This document shows positions 19,346 to 27,514 of a stretch of DNA of 48,550 nt, piece after piece. The notes beneath the pieces were generated by a model. It was not told the origin of the DNA. It saw only the letters and a list, made by a program, of their open reading frames with translations, and did not search any database. The position numbers were made by a program, and so were the translations under genes. Numbering within the stretch: the first letter of the stretch is position 1; the number at the start of each line of letters is the position of its first letter. The stretch comes from an uncultured Dehalococcoidia bacterium (GTDB taxonomy: Bacteria; Chloroflexota; Dehalococcoidia; GIF9; UBA5629), in NCBI GenBank assembly GCA_937975645.1, contig CALJTV010000035.1, positions 1 to 48,550 on the forward strand, read 5' to 3'.

Positions 19346-19978
19346 ATGGCGCGTTACACTGGACCCACTTGTAGGCTGTGCCGTCGCGTTGGCGACAAGC
19401 TGATGCTTAAGGGCGACAGGTGCTACACCTCCAAATGCGCCATAGAACGCAGGAGCGTGCCGCCGGGCTATAATGCCACGGCGAAGCGGCGTCCCAGGAA
19501 ATCAGAACGCGGTCTGCAGTTGCTGGAGAAGCAGAAGGCTCGGTACACCTACGGACTTTTGGAGCGACAGTTCCGTAAGTTCTTTACCGAGGCTGAAAGA
19601 CTCCCCGGGGTTACTGGTGAAAACCTACTTATCTTGCTGGAGAGACGCCTTGATAATGTAGTCTACCGCCTCGGCTTTGCTAGCTCCAGGGGGCAGGCAA
19701 GGCAGATTGTGCGCCATGGACATATTTTGGTGAATGGGCGCAAGACCAATATCCCTTCTTACCTGGTAAAGCCCGGAGATGTCATTGCCTGGCGGGAGTC
19801 CAGCAAGAAGAGCGAATACTACAAGATGGTGTCCCAGACCGCCGGGGATGCAGTCATCCCTACCTGGCTATCATTGGACAAACAGAAGCTTACCGGCAAG
19901 GTGGTCAGCCTGCCAAATCCCCAGGATATACAGGCAAAGTTTGATATAAAGTCGATCGTTGAGTACTACTCACGCTAG
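19346..19978 (+). CDS. rpsD: 30S ribosomal protein S4, zinc-binding form (uS4)
   Basis: Assembly-initiating 16S rRNA binder and, in E. coli, translational repressor of the alpha operon. The 210 residues carry the C-x2-C-x13-C-x4-C zinc pattern at C9, C12, C26 and C31, like Thermus S4. The S4 domain with [20 protein letters not shown] is around 120-140. The start is 2 bases after the rpsK stop. Confidence 0.98.
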   Translation: MARYTGPTCRLCRRVGDKLMLKGDRCYTSKCAIERRSVPPGYNATAKRRPRKSERGLQLLEKQKARYTYGLLERQFRKFFTEAERLPGVTGENLLILLERRLDNVVYRLGFASSRGQARQIVRHGHILVNGRKTNIPSYLVKPGDVIAWRESSKKSEYYKMVSQTAGDAVIPTWLSLDKQKLTGKVVSLPNPQDIQAKFDIKSIVEYYSR

Positions 19979-19992
19979 GTTAAGGAGTTGTT

Positions 19993-20994
19993 GTGGTAGG
20001 GCTAGCATTACCAAAAGTAGAGTGTGTAGAGAGCACTGAGACATACGGACGCTTTGTGGCTGAGCCGCTAGAGAAGGGCTTTGGCATTACCCTGGGAAAT
20101 AGTTTGCGCAGGGTGCTGTTGAGTTCGTTGCCTGGCGCGGCTGTTACCTGGGTCTGGATAGAGGGCGTCCAGCACGAGTTCTCTACCATACCGCATATGA
20201 AAGAGGACATCATCGAGTTCCTGCTTAATGTTAAGGCGATCCGTTTTCGCCACTCGGGTCAGACCAGTGGTAGGGGGAGGTTGGAGGTGCAGGGTGAAGG
20301 AAAGGTATGTGCCGGGGACATCCAGGTGCCCGCCGGTTTCGAGGTTGCCAACCCTGAACTCCATCTAGCCACTCTGGACACTGCTGAAGCCAAGCTTATG
20401 GTGGACTTCAATATTGAGGTCGGCAGGGGGTACGTTCCAGCGAAGTCCAGCGATAACCTTCCCACTGGCGCCATCCCCATAGACGCGATTTTCTCACCAG
20501 TGCGGAGGGCGAATTTTTCTGTAGAGCCCAGCAGTGCCAGGGAGGGGAGCACTTTAGAGAAGCTGACGCTAGAGATATGGACAGACGGGACATTGTCCCC
20601 TCTCGAGGCTTTGACACAGAGCGCTGCTATACTGGTGGAGCAGTTTAACTGCTTCCGCGAGCTGGTGAAGGTGGCTGTGGAGGAGGGGGCGGAGGTGGTC
20701 TGGCAGCGCATCATCCCTCCGGAGCAGTACCTCATGCCCTTAGACCAGTTGTCGCTTTCCACCCATACCTACAATAGTCTGAGGAGGGCTGGCATCACCA
20801 CTGTGGGGCAGGTGCTGGAGAGGGGGTTGGACAACTTGACCTCGCTGCCGGGTTTCGGAGTTAAGTCTAAGGAAGAAGTACAGGCAGCTCTGGAAAAACT
20901 TGGCATACCATTGATAATGGAGCCCAGGGAAAAGAAGCGGCGCCGGAAGAAGGTGCCGGTGGAGGAAGAGTCCTCAGAGTCTGGGGAGGAATGA
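19993..20994 (+). CDS. rpoA: DNA-directed RNA polymerase subunit alpha
   Basis: Assembles RNA polymerase and contacts UP elements and activators. The 333 residues comprise the N-terminal dimerisation domain (GFGITLGNSLRRVLLSSLPG near 30-49, IKTVPHMKED-like IPHMKEDIIEFLLNVK) and the C-terminal domain with LSLSTHTYNSLRRAGITTVG and LPGFGVKSKEEV near 250-300. A Lys/Arg then Glu/Ser-rich tail follows. GTG 19993 is selected because AAGGAG lies 5 bases upstream. Confidence 0.98.
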   Translation: MVGLALPKVECVESTETYGRFVAEPLEKGFGITLGNSLRRVLLSSLPGAAVTWVWIEGVQHEFSTIPHMKEDIIEFLLNVKAIRFRHSGQTSGRGRLEVQGEGKVCAGDIQVPAGFEVANPELHLATLDTAEAKLMVDFNIEVGRGYVPAKSSDNLPTGAIPIDAIFSPVRRANFSVEPSSAREGSTLEKLTLEIWTDGTLSPLEALTQSAAILVEQFNCFRELVKVAVEEGAEVVWQRIIPPEQYLMPLDQLSLSTHTYNSLRRAGITTVGQVLERGLDNLTSLPGFGVKSKEEVQAALEKLGIPLIMEPREKKRRRKKVPVEEESSESGEE

Positions 20995-21001
20995 GACGTA
21001 G

Positions 21002-21355
21002 ATGAGACACAGGGTGGATGGCAGAAAATTCAGCCGGACTACAGAGCAGCGGTGGGCCCTGTACCGCAATTTGGTATCTGACCTCATCCGCTATGAGAAG
21101 ATCGTGACCACCGAGGCAAAAGCGAAAGAGGTACGGAGTCTGGCGGAGAAGATGATCACTTTAGGCAAGGAGGGTAGCCTTGCCTCGCGGCGTCGTGCCC
21201 TAGAGTTTATCACCGATAAGAAGCTGGTGGAAAAGTTGTTCAATGAGCTGGCACCTAGGTTTAAGGAACGCCCCGGCGGGTATACCAGGATCATCAAATT
21301 GAGGAGAAGGGTGGGGGATGGGGCACCACTGGTGCAGCTTGAAATGGTAGAATAG
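21002..21355 (+). CDS. rplQ: 50S ribosomal protein L17 (bL17)
   Basis: Bacterial-specific protein near the tunnel exit. The 117 residues begin [20 protein letters not shown] and contain [20 protein letters not shown] and the end [23 protein letters not shown], so it is complete. It ends the alpha block, and truA follows after about 50 bases. Confidence 0.98.
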   Translation: MRHRVDGRKFSRTTEQRWALYRNLVSDLIRYEKIVTTEAKAKEVRSLAEKMITLGKEGSLASRRRALEFITDKKLVEKLFNELAPRFKERPGGYTRIIKLRRRVGDGAPLVQLEMVE

Positions 21356-21404
21356 CGCTGTCACCATAGCTGGAATGTGGTGGCTCTGTTTTTGAAGGTG
21401 GTTG

Positions 21405-22178
21405 GTGGCGCTCTTTAACAACAGCAAAATCGTGCTCCTGGTGGAATACCACGGAGGGAACTATTGTGGCTTTCAGTGGCAGGCTGGTGTGCCCACCGTC
21501 CAGGACGAACTGGAAAAGGCGATATTGAAGGTGACCGGTGAAACCGTCCGCGTGGTTGCTGCCAGCCGCACTGATAGTGGGGTGCATGCCCGGGGGCAGG
21601 TGGTGAGCTTTATAACGCGCTCAGCGCTGCTGCCGCCGACGCTGGTGCGGGCGTTGAACTTTTACTTACCCAGGGATATCGCCGTTAAAGGCGCCTGCAG
21701 GGTGAAGATGAAGTTCGATGTCAGGCGCGATGCTATCAGCCGGGAATACGAGTATAAGATATTGAACAGTCCGACGCGCTCACCCCTGTGGGAAGGGCTC
21801 GCCTATTTTGTGCCACAGAGGTTAGACGTTGAGGCAATGGACAGGGCATGCAAGCTGCTAGAGGGAGAGCATGATTTCGCCTCCTTCGGTGCGGATCTGG
21901 GGAAAATCAGGAGCACGGTGCGCACAGTGTATGAAGCCAGGGTGGAAAGGGTGGACGAGGTGGTGAGCTTGCACATGCGCGCTAACTCCTTCTTGCCCCA
22001 CCAGGTGCGCAACACTGTGGGGCTGCTGGTGAGGATAGGGCTGAGGAAAGCCGGGCTGGAGGAGTTCCAGGAGGTCATGGAGGCAAAAAGGTTGGGTCTG
22101 GCAGGACCGACCGCGCCAGCCTATGGTCTATATTTAGTGAAAGTGGAATATCCGTTTATTCTGGAGATGGAAAATTGA
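21405..22178 (+). CDS. truA: tRNA pseudouridine(38-40) synthase TruA
   Basis: Isomerises uridines 38-40 in the tRNA anticodon stem. The catalytic aspartate lies in [13 protein letters not shown] (Asp57), and the family segments [12 protein letters not shown] near 15, [13 protein letters not shown] [17 protein letters not shown] and the C-terminal [14 protein letters not shown] are present. It has about 257 residues, full length. GTG 21405 is preferred over the adjacent TTG 21402 because AAGG is 6 bases upstream. Its stop overlaps the rplM start (TTGA). Confidence 0.96.
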   Translation: MALFNNSKIVLLVEYHGGNYCGFQWQAGVPTVQDELEKAILKVTGETVRVVAASRTDSGVHARGQVVSFITRSALLPPTLVRALNFYLPRDIAVKGACRVKMKFDVRRDAISREYEYKILNSPTRSPLWEGLAYFVPQRLDVEAMDRACKLLEGEHDFASFGADLGKIRSTVRTVYEARVERVDEVVSLHMRANSFLPHQVRNTVGLLVRIGLRKAGLEEFQEVMEAKRLGLAGPTAPAYGLYLVKVEYPFILEMEN

Positions 22179-22624
22179 AGACGTATGCAACTAAAGCTAG
22201 CGATGTGGAGCGCCAGTGGCATGTCGTAGATGCCGCCGGGCAGACGCTGGGCAGACTGGCATCGCAGGTAGCCAGGCTGCTCATGGGCAAGCACAAGCCG
22301 ATATATGCCCCTTACTTGGACACCGGCGATTATGTCATTGTCATCAACGCTGCCAAGGTGAGGGTCACCGGTAAGAAAGCCGACGAGAAGATTTATTACC
22401 GCCATTCCGGCTATCCCGGTGGACTGAGAGCAATAACCCTCAGGGAGATGCTTGCCAAACACCCCACGAGGGTAATCGAGCACGCAGTGAAGGGGATGCT
22501 ACCGGACACCGATTTAGGCAGGCGTATGTTTAAGAAGCTCAAAGTGTATGCCGGGGAGAACCATCCCCACCAGGCGCAGTTAGCCGGTTTTAAGACAGCC
22601 ACCAAGGAGATAAAAGGCAAATGA
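22175..22624 (+). CDS. rplM: 50S ribosomal protein L13 (uL13)
   Basis: Early-assembly large-subunit protein. TTG 22175 overlaps the truA stop and gives [20 protein letters not shown], with the typical [21 protein letters not shown] and the later signature [21 protein letters not shown] (about 105-125). 149 residues. GGAGATGG lies just upstream. Paired with rpsI as in most bacteria. Confidence 0.97.
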   Translation: MKTYATKASDVERQWHVVDAAGQTLGRLASQVARLLMGKHKPIYAPYLDTGDYVIVINAAKVRVTGKKADEKIYYRHSGYPGGLRAITLREMLAKHPTRVIEHAVKGMLPDTDLGRRMFKKLKVYAGENHPHQAQLAGFKTATKEIKGK

Positions 22625-23019
22625 CCACACAGACCTATGTTGCGGGTACAGGTAAGCGCAAGTGCGCTATAGCACGGGTGAAGCTCTTCCCCGGCGGCAA
22701 CGGGCGGATTATGGTGAACGGCAAGCCCTACGAGGAGCTGTTCCCGCGGCTTACCCACCAGCGTGCTATCTTGCAACCGTTCATCGTCACCGAGACCACG
22801 GGCAAATTCGATGTCGAGGCGAAGGTGGAAGGTGGCGGCATCAGCGCTTGGGCGGACGCCATCCGCCATGGTATCTCCCGGGCTCTTGCCACCTACAATG
22901 AGAACTTCAAGCCGCTATTGCGTTATGCGGGCTTGCTGACACGTGATGCCAGGGTGAAGGAACGCAAGAAGTATGGACTGAAGCGTGCCCGCAAGGCACC
23001 GCAGTACACCAAGCGGTAG
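22621..23019 (+). CDS. rpsI: 30S ribosomal protein S9 (uS9)
   Basis: Small-subunit head protein whose C-terminal tail reaches the P-site tRNA. The 132 residues start [20 protein letters not shown] and end [14 protein letters not shown], with the conserved terminal Lys-Arg. It overlaps rplM by ATGA. It closes the supercluster, and the convergent minus-strand gene begins only 15 bases further on. Confidence 0.98.
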   Translation: MTTQTYVAGTGKRKCAIARVKLFPGGNGRIMVNGKPYEELFPRLTHQRAILQPFIVTETTGKFDVEAKVEGGGISAWADAIRHGISRALATYNENFKPLLRYAGLLTRDARVKERKKYGLKRARKAPQYTKR

Positions 23020-23034
23020 TCTGACGACCACACA

Positions 23035-24183
23035 TTAAAAGGTCATCCCCTGCTTGAGGCAGTTGAAGGTCTCCATGCGGTTTATCTCGGCACAGGTCGG
23101 TCTGCCGTTTGCCGTTGCCAGTATGCAGTCGTAGATCTCCTTCCCTACATCGGCGAGCGACTTTTCGCCCTCCAGTATGGCGCCGGCATCTACATCTATG
23201 TCCCCTGCCATCGCTTTGAAAACAGTGGAGTTGCTGGAGACCTTGATTACCGGCACTGCGGGGAAGCCCACTGGCGTGCCCCTGCCGGTGGTGAACACAA
23301 TTATCTGGGCACCGGCGGCAGCCATACCTGCCATAGCATCGATATCGTAGCCCGGTGTGTTCATGATGACCAGTCCTTTGCCTGTAGGCTTTTCGGCATA
23401 GCCCACAACTTCAACTATCGGCGAGGTGCCTGCCTTGGCATTGCAGCCCAGAGACTTTTCGGTGATGGAGGAAAGTCCACCATCGATGTTTCCTGGTGCG
23501 ATGACCAGCCCAGCAAGCGCGCCGAGTGCACCTCTGACCCGTTTCTCGTGTTCCAGTATTAACTTCTGCAGCTTTTCACCTACCTCAGGGTCAGGGCAGC
23601 GTCTTTTCAGAATATGGTCGGTGCCGATCATCTCGGTAACCTCGCCCATGACCACGCTTGCCCCTTCTGCCACCAGCATATCTGCCGCCACGCCCAGCGC
23701 CGGGTTGGCGGTGATGCCCGAAAAGGCGTCAGAACCACCACATTTGAGTCCTACCAGAAGTTGGCTCACCGGCGTCGGCTCTCGTTTTTGCCGCTCTACA
23801 TGGGCGGCGAACCTTTCGATAATTTGGCTAGCTTTGTCTATGGTAGTCCTGCTCCCCGCAGTCTGTATTAGCATTGTTTCCACAGGCTTGCCCTTGACTG
23901 CGCCCACCACATATTCCGGCTTGAGCACCTCGCAGCCCAGCCCGATGATGAGGACGGCGCCGACATTGGGGTGGTTTGCCATACCGCCCAGCGTCTTCAA
24001 GCTGAGGGTCAGGTCATCGGGACCGTAACCACAGCCATAGGCGTGTTTTATGGTCATCACCTCCGGGAACATACGTTCCAGCGCCTCCACCACACCATTG
24101 GCGCAGGCGACTGATGACATCACCAGTATATGGTTCCTCACCCCTACGCTGCCGTCCTCCCTCCGGTAACCGTTGAATTCCAT
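23035..24183 (-). CDS. UxaA-family hydro-lyase, catalytic (large) subunit
   Basis: Member of the altronate/galactarate dehydratase superfamily (UxaA C-terminal domain; SuyB of sulfolactate sulfo-lyase is a relative). The 382 residues include VRNHILVMSSVACANGVVEAL near 13-33, the cysteine-bearing GCGYGPDDL and GLGCEVLKPE, LKCGGSDAFSGITANPALG near 168-186, and FTTGRGTPVGFPAVPVIKV near 300. The SAF-domain partner is the separate gene just upstream (17-bp gap), so the enzyme is in two-subunit form. The substrate cannot be read from the sequence: altronate, galactarate or sulfolactate are known for relatives. It is the last gene of the run that begins with the selenium genes, and it ends 15 bp from the convergent rpsI with no clear terminator. 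Confidence 0.85.
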   Translation of the reverse strand: MEFNGYRREDGSVGVRNHILVMSSVACANGVVEALERMFPEVMTIKHAYGCGYGPDDLTLSLKTLGGMANHPNVGAVLIIGLGCEVLKPEYVVGAVKGKPVETMLIQTAGSRTTIDKASQIIERFAAHVERQKREPTPVSQLLVGLKCGGSDAFSGITANPALGVAADMLVAEGASVVMGEVTEMIGTDHILKRRCPDPEVGEKLQKLILEHEKRVRGALGALAGLVIAPGNIDGGLSSITEKSLGCNAKAGTSPIVEVVGYAEKPTGKGLVIMNTPGYDIDAMAGMAAAGAQIIVFTTGRGTPVGFPAVPVIKVSSNSTVFKAMAGDIDVDAGAILEGEKSLADVGKEIYDCILATANGRPTCAEINRMETFNCLKQGMTF

Positions 24184-24200
24184 GTCTCTGCCTCCAGCGG

Positions 24201-24476
24201 TTATTTTTCTATGGGCTTGGTGTTATGCAGGTGCACCCACTGTCCTGTGCCGATATCGCTGGTAGCCACCACAATCGGCTCACCATAACGGATGACAGGT
24301 CTGCCTGCGGCAATCGGCTCCAGAGCGATCTTGTGGCTGGCGGGTATATCCTCAGCCGCCACGCATGCTTCTGTGCCCTCTACCACGACCGGCTCACCCT
24401 TCTTTATATCGCGGATGGCGATGGCGACGTTATCAGCGTGATGAATTTTGAGCGCATTGTTTTTTAGCGCCACCAT
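24201..24476 (-). CDS. SAF-domain small subunit of UxaA-family hydro-lyase
   Basis: The 91 residues match the N-terminal SAF domain of altronate dehydratase or the alpha subunit of (R)-sulfolactate sulfo-lyase: DNVAIAIRDIKKGEPVVVEG near 15-34, IPASHKIALEPIAAGRPVIRYG, and the C-terminal IGTGQWVHLHNTK. In UxaA this domain is fused to the large domain. Here it is encoded separately, directly upstream of the large subunit. It probably completes the active site of its partner, but the substrate is unknown. Confidence 0.84.
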   Translation of the reverse strand: MVALKNNALKIHHADNVAIAIRDIKKGEPVVVEGTEACVAAEDIPASHKIALEPIAAGRPVIRYGEPIVVATSDIGTGQWVHLHNTKPIEK

Positions 24477-24499
24477 CTTCGGCTCTCTTTATTTTAGGG

Positions 24500-24724
24500 C
24501 TACTGTTCCATCTGACGCACGGCGGCGGTGTCCACCTTGTTTGAGGTGAGCAGCGATTCGACCTGCCCTTTTTGTTCCCAGTCGAAGCGGAGGGCGATGC
24601 CGCAATCGCTGGAGAATTGGCGTGGTGTGGGGACGAGCTTCACCTTTAGACCGGCTTTCGATAGAACCTTCTCCGCCTGCATCGCCGAGGCTGTGGTATG
24701 GAACAGGACCACCCCATATGTCAT
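24500..24724 (-). CDS. DUF3343 protein, putative Se/S carrier
   Basis: A 74-residue protein of the DUF3343 family. The pattern is a beta-strand start YGVVLFHTTASAMQAEKVL, then LVPTPRQFSSDCGIALRF with the conserved Cys41. Family members occur beside selenium genes and are thought to carry selenium or sulfur on this cysteine. That role is inferred from context and has not been shown here. It overlaps the aminotransferase gene by 4 bases (ATGA), so the two are probably co-translated. Confidence 0.82.
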   Translation of the reverse strand: MTYGVVLFHTTASAMQAEKVLSKAGLKVKLVPTPRQFSSDCGIALRFDWEQKGQVESLLTSNKVDTAAVRQMEQ

Positions 24725-25869
24725 GTTGTGACCACCCTGGCTATAGCCCCCAGTGCTGTCTCTATTTGCTTTTTGGTGGTGAATACACCCGGCGCCAGCC
24801 GCACCGTGCCCTCGGGGAAGGAACCGATTGTCCTATGGGCTGCTGGAGCACAGTGTAAGCCTACCCGTACCAGCACACCGTATTCTTCGTCAAGCCTCAT
24901 TCCTATTTCCGAGACCGTCCTGCCCTCTACGGTGAAAGAGACGATGGCAACGCACCTTTCGGCATCAAGTGTACCATAAACTTTGATCCCCGGTATTTGG
25001 GACAGACCTTCGATGATCTGGCGGGTAAGGTCCTTCTCGTGCTCACGAACGGCGTCCATGCCCCTTTGTCTCAGCCATCCGATCCCTGCTTGCAGGCTGG
25101 CGATGCCCACTAAGTTGGGGGTGCCGCTCTCGAACCTGTCGGGAAGGAAGTCTGGGTGCTCCTCGAGCTCGGACTGGCTCCCGGTACCGCCGCGCATCAG
25201 CGGCTCTATCTGGGAGGCGTCGACACCTGCCCTGATCACCAGACCGCCGCTACCGGGTGAGCCCAGCAGTGCTTTATGTCCGGTGAAGGCGAGTAGGTCG
25301 ATGCCCATCTCCTGCATGTCTATGGGCAAGGCGCCGGCTGCTTGGGCGGCATCCACCAGCAGCAAAGCACCAGCCCTGTGGGCAATCTGGGCTATCTGTT
25401 TAATTGGCATGATGGTACCGACCACATTGCTGGCGAAGACGCTGATGAGTAGTTTCGTCCCGGGTGTCACTGTTTTCGCCATGTCTGCTAAGTCCACAGT
25501 GCCGTCCTGAGCACAAGGGACGACTCGCAGTTCCACACCATTCTTTTCCAGGTGGCGCAGGGGGCGCATCACCGAGTTGTGTTCTATGGATGTGGTGACG
25601 GCGCGGTCGCCGGGGTGGAGAAGACCACGGATGGCAAGGTTGAGGGCATGGGTGGCATTGCTGGTGAATATCACACCCATGGGGTCACCGGAGTTAAAAA
25701 AGTCGGCGATATCTTCCCTGGTCTGGTATATCAGCCTGGCAGCCTCTATGGAGAGGCGGTGCCCGGAACGCCCGGGGTTGCCCCCGGAGCGTTCCAGAGC
25801 ATCGGTCATGGCTTTCAGCACCTCTGGCGGTTTGGGCCAGGAGGTGGCGGCGTTGTCCAGGTAGATCAT
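24721..25869 (-). CDS. Class-V aminotransferase / cysteine desulfurase family protein (selenium-cluster type)
   Basis: PLP enzyme of the SufS/CsdB fold that takes sulfur from cysteine, or selenium from selenocysteine, as persulfide or perselenide. The 382 residues begin MIYLDNAATSWPKPPEVL. The PLP lysine lies in AFTGHKALLGSPGSGGL near 205, the HNSVMRPL histidine near 100, and the active-site cysteine in VGLHCAPAAHRTIGSFPEG near 340. Overlaps with the TusA gene upstream and the DUF3343 gene downstream show a tight operon. Given the neighbours I infer a role in selenium donation. Ordinary sulfur mobilisation is the alternative. Confidence 0.88.
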   Translation of the reverse strand: MIYLDNAATSWPKPPEVLKAMTDALERSGGNPGRSGHRLSIEAARLIYQTREDIADFFNSGDPMGVIFTSNATHALNLAIRGLLHPGDRAVTTSIEHNSVMRPLRHLEKNGVELRVVPCAQDGTVDLADMAKTVTPGTKLLISVFASNVVGTIMPIKQIAQIAHRAGALLLVDAAQAAGALPIDMQEMGIDLLAFTGHKALLGSPGSGGLVIRAGVDASQIEPLMRGGTGSQSELEEHPDFLPDRFESGTPNLVGIASLQAGIGWLRQRGMDAVREHEKDLTRQIIEGLSQIPGIKVYGTLDAERCVAIVSFTVEGRTVSEIGMRLDEEYGVLVRVGLHCAPAAHRTIGSFPEGTVRLAPGVFTTKKQIETALGAIARVVTT

Positions 25870-26081
25870 TTGCTCAGTACCAGTTTAACACTTCCATCCG
25901 GTTGTTGCTGGATGTCCACTTTCCAGCCGGCATCCCTTGCCAGGCGGGAGACATTTTCACGAGCTGTGGGTGAGTCCACCAGCACCTCTAGCGTCCCCTT
26001 ACCCAGCTTCTGCAGCGCCTGGCGGGCAAGCATCGCTGGCTGGGGGCAGGAGAGCCCGCGGGCATCTAAAGTTTCAGTCAT
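25866..26081 (-). CDS. TusA/SirA-like sulfurtransferase (YedF-like)
   Basis: A 71-residue sulfur-relay protein with the CPxP motif, ARGLSCPQPAM, in which Cys12 would carry the persulfide or selenide. It corresponds to only the N-terminal TusA half of YedF. The C-terminal DsrE-like half found in longer YedF proteins is absent. It lies 10 bases after yedE and overlaps the aminotransferase start. The yedE-tusA pairing is a recognised selenium/sulfur uptake arrangement, with the TusA protein receiving the imported atom. Confidence 0.87.
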   Translation of the reverse strand: MTETLDARGLSCPQPAMLARQALQKLGKGTLEVLVDSPTARENVSRLARDAGWKVDIQQQPDGSVKLVLSK

Positions 26082-26091
26082 CGATTACCTC

Positions 26092-27195
26092 CTAAACTTT
26101 TCTCTCTCGCATGGTGAAGCCGATGATGATGCATATTATCAGCCCCACGATTAAGGCGAGCGCGCTGAAGGCAGAGGGACCGTTGGGTGTAGCAGCGGCG
26201 CTGTAGGTGTGGCTGAAGCCGGCACCGACTATCATGCCGATGACGAACATGGCGGCATCGGCATCGCCCTCACCGGAGAGGAAGAGCTGTCTTCCCGGAC
26301 AGCCGCCTGCCAAGGTGAATGCCAGCCCTGCCAGCGCCATGCCACCGAAGTTGAACAGGGCGTTGGTGTGCGCCACTGGCTGGTTGGCAAAGCCGGGATG
26401 GAACTGCCCCAGTATCAGGTTGGTGATAAAGGCGAACACGATGAGAGCTAATATACCATTGAGCAAATGGGAATCGCGGAGCAGGATGACATCGCGGATG
26501 GCGCCCACGGTGCAGAAACGGCTCCTCTGGGCAAGGAAGCCTATTGCCAAGCCCACAACGAGGGCGACGATGATTGGCGCGTGCTGGCTGCCAGGACCCT
26601 TTTCGGAGAAGAAGATAGGACCGGTGGGGTTGCCCGAGGCATCGCGTCCGAACTGTGGGGCGAGAATCAACAGCAGGAGCAGGGCGACCATAATTGCTGG
26701 CATCACCCAGCCTATGGCTTTAGGGGCAGGATGGTTGCGTCCCAGGCTGTACCCCATCTTAAGGAAGCCGATGCCGATGCCGATGCCGACGATGAGACCG
26801 AGGATGGCGAAGATGGCGTTCCAGTCGCCACCAGCTAGCCTGAGGTAGGCGCGCCAGGGACAGCCGAGGAATAGCAGTGCGCCAATTGAGGCGAACATGC
26901 CCAGCAGAAAGCGCACTAGCGGTGCTGAGCCAGTGCGGGGCTTGAACTCGCCGAAGGCGAGGGCGCCGACGAGGGCGCCGAAGAAAAGACCGATGATCTC
27001 GGGTCTGATATATTGCACCACTGAGGCACGGTGTAGCCCCAGTGCTCCGGAGATGTCGCGAGTAAAGCAGACCATACACATCCCCATGTTACCGGGGTTG
27101 CCCAGTTTCACCAGCACAGGCGCCAGGATGCCCACGACGGCGCCAGTGATGACCGGTCCCCAGCGGGATGTGAGAAAGCGTGTGATAGCGGACAT
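26092..27195 (-). CDS. yedE: YedE-family putative selenium transporter
   Basis: Inner-membrane protein of 367 residues with about ten hydrophobic helices. Conserved cysteine motifs are MCMVCFTRDISGALGLHR near 38-55, FLGCPWRAYLRLAGGDWNA near 108-126, SRFCTVGAIRDVI, and GGCPGRQLFLSGEGDADA near 298-315. The last two mark the YeeE/YedE family, and the GCPWRAYLRL form is the one linked to selenium. The start ATG at 27195 overlaps the stop of the candidate selenoprotein gene (TAATG), and the AAGGAGGTG ribosome site lies inside that gene. It is followed by tusA, the aminotransferase and the DUF3343 gene. Transport of a selenium compound is inferred from family and context. Thiosulfate-type transport is the alternative. 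Confidence 0.88.
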   Translation of the reverse strand: MSAITRFLTSRWGPVITGAVVGILAPVLVKLGNPGNMGMCMVCFTRDISGALGLHRASVVQYIRPEIIGLFFGALVGALAFGEFKPRTGSAPLVRFLLGMFASIGALLFLGCPWRAYLRLAGGDWNAIFAILGLIVGIGIGIGFLKMGYSLGRNHPAPKAIGWVMPAIMVALLLLLILAPQFGRDASGNPTGPIFFSEKGPGSQHAPIIVALVVGLAIGFLAQRSRFCTVGAIRDVILLRDSHLLNGILALIVFAFITNLILGQFHPGFANQPVAHTNALFNFGGMALAGLAFTLAGGCPGRQLFLSGEGDADAAMFVIGMIVGAGFSHTYSAAATPNGPSAFSALALIVGLIICIIIGFTMRERKV

Positions 27196-27389
27196 TAAGT
27201 TAGCACCTCCTTCGTTGTTATGGTTTTGCCGGCTGCGCAGGGACCATCACAACACGAGGTGCCCAGCGATGATCAGCAGATCTCAGTGGCTGGGGTGGCG
27301 TTGCTGGTTTCCTGTGCAGCGGTCTCCCTGTGGTGCACTACGTGCACCGTTACCGGGTCAAATCATACCCGCCGATGCAGGACAACCAT
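27195..27389 (-). CDS. Candidate selenoprotein with two in-frame UGA codons, upstream of yedE
   Basis: From ATG 27389 a frame of 64 codons runs to TAA 27197-27195, interrupted only by two TGA codons, at codon 9 (27365-27363) and codon 39 (27275-27273). Read as Sec (U), it starts MVVLHRRVUFDPV and has a C-terminal cluster ICUSSLGTSCCDGPC (residues 37-51). The ATG has a near-perfect AAGGGGGTGA site 4 bases upstream, the frame ends exactly on the yedE start (TAATG), and a promoter precedes it. Each UGA is followed by a hairpin, and the genes downstream are selenium-type. I do not recognise the family. Thiol/metal or selenium binding is a guess from the Cys/Sec cluster. Alternatives are a non-coding leader with an 8-codon peptide, or a shorter product starting at GTG 27347 that uses only the second UGA. 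Confidence 0.55.
27243..27273 (-). promoter_or_regulatory. SECIS-like hairpin at the second UGA of the candidate selenoprotein
   Basis: In RNA sense, AUCAUCGC (27273-27266, beginning with the A of the UGA) pairs with GUGAUGGU (27250-27243) over 8 bp with two G-U wobbles. Inside it GCAC (27262-27259) can pair with GUGU (27255-27252), leaving a 3-nt CUC loop and a single bulged U. The position directly after UGA fits bacterial SECIS elements. The apical loop lacks the usual early G, and the loop is slightly close to the UGA. Confidence 0.45.
27326..27357 (-). promoter_or_regulatory. SECIS-like hairpin after the first UGA of the candidate selenoprotein
   Basis: GGUGCAC (27348-27342) and GUGCACC (27338-27332) form a perfect 7-bp stem with a GUA loop. 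A CCC/GGG helix (27357-27355 with 27328-27326) can extend it below an internal loop. The loop starts 21 nt after the UGA with a G in first position, which agrees with the general bacterial SECIS pattern as I know it. It could also be an ordinary palindrome or an operator. Confidence 0.5.
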
Positions 27390-27424
27390 AGCGTCACCCC
27401 CTTTCTGTTGGAAAATTCGGCAAT

Positions 27425-27454
27425 ATTATAAATGGAAGGGCAAAGGCTGGGCAA
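27425..27454 (-). promoter_or_regulatory. Promoter of the selenium operon (minus strand)
   Basis: Perfect TATAAT (27430-27425, minus sense) with TTGCCC (27454-27449) 18 bp upstream, four of six at -35. The start would be near 27418, giving a leader of about 30 nt to the candidate selenoprotein ATG. It separates the selenium genes from metF, whose stop codon is at 27517-27515. Confidence 0.6.
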
Positions 27455-27514
27455 CAAGCTTGTGCTGGCACAACATGGTGGCGGCGATTATGCTGGTCTT
27501 CTAGTGCGACCAGG

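Noticed and set aside
27492..27512. Hairpin CTGGTC/GACCAG just after metF as a terminator
   Set aside because: Only 6 bp and no T-run follows in either direction, so a terminator is not supported.
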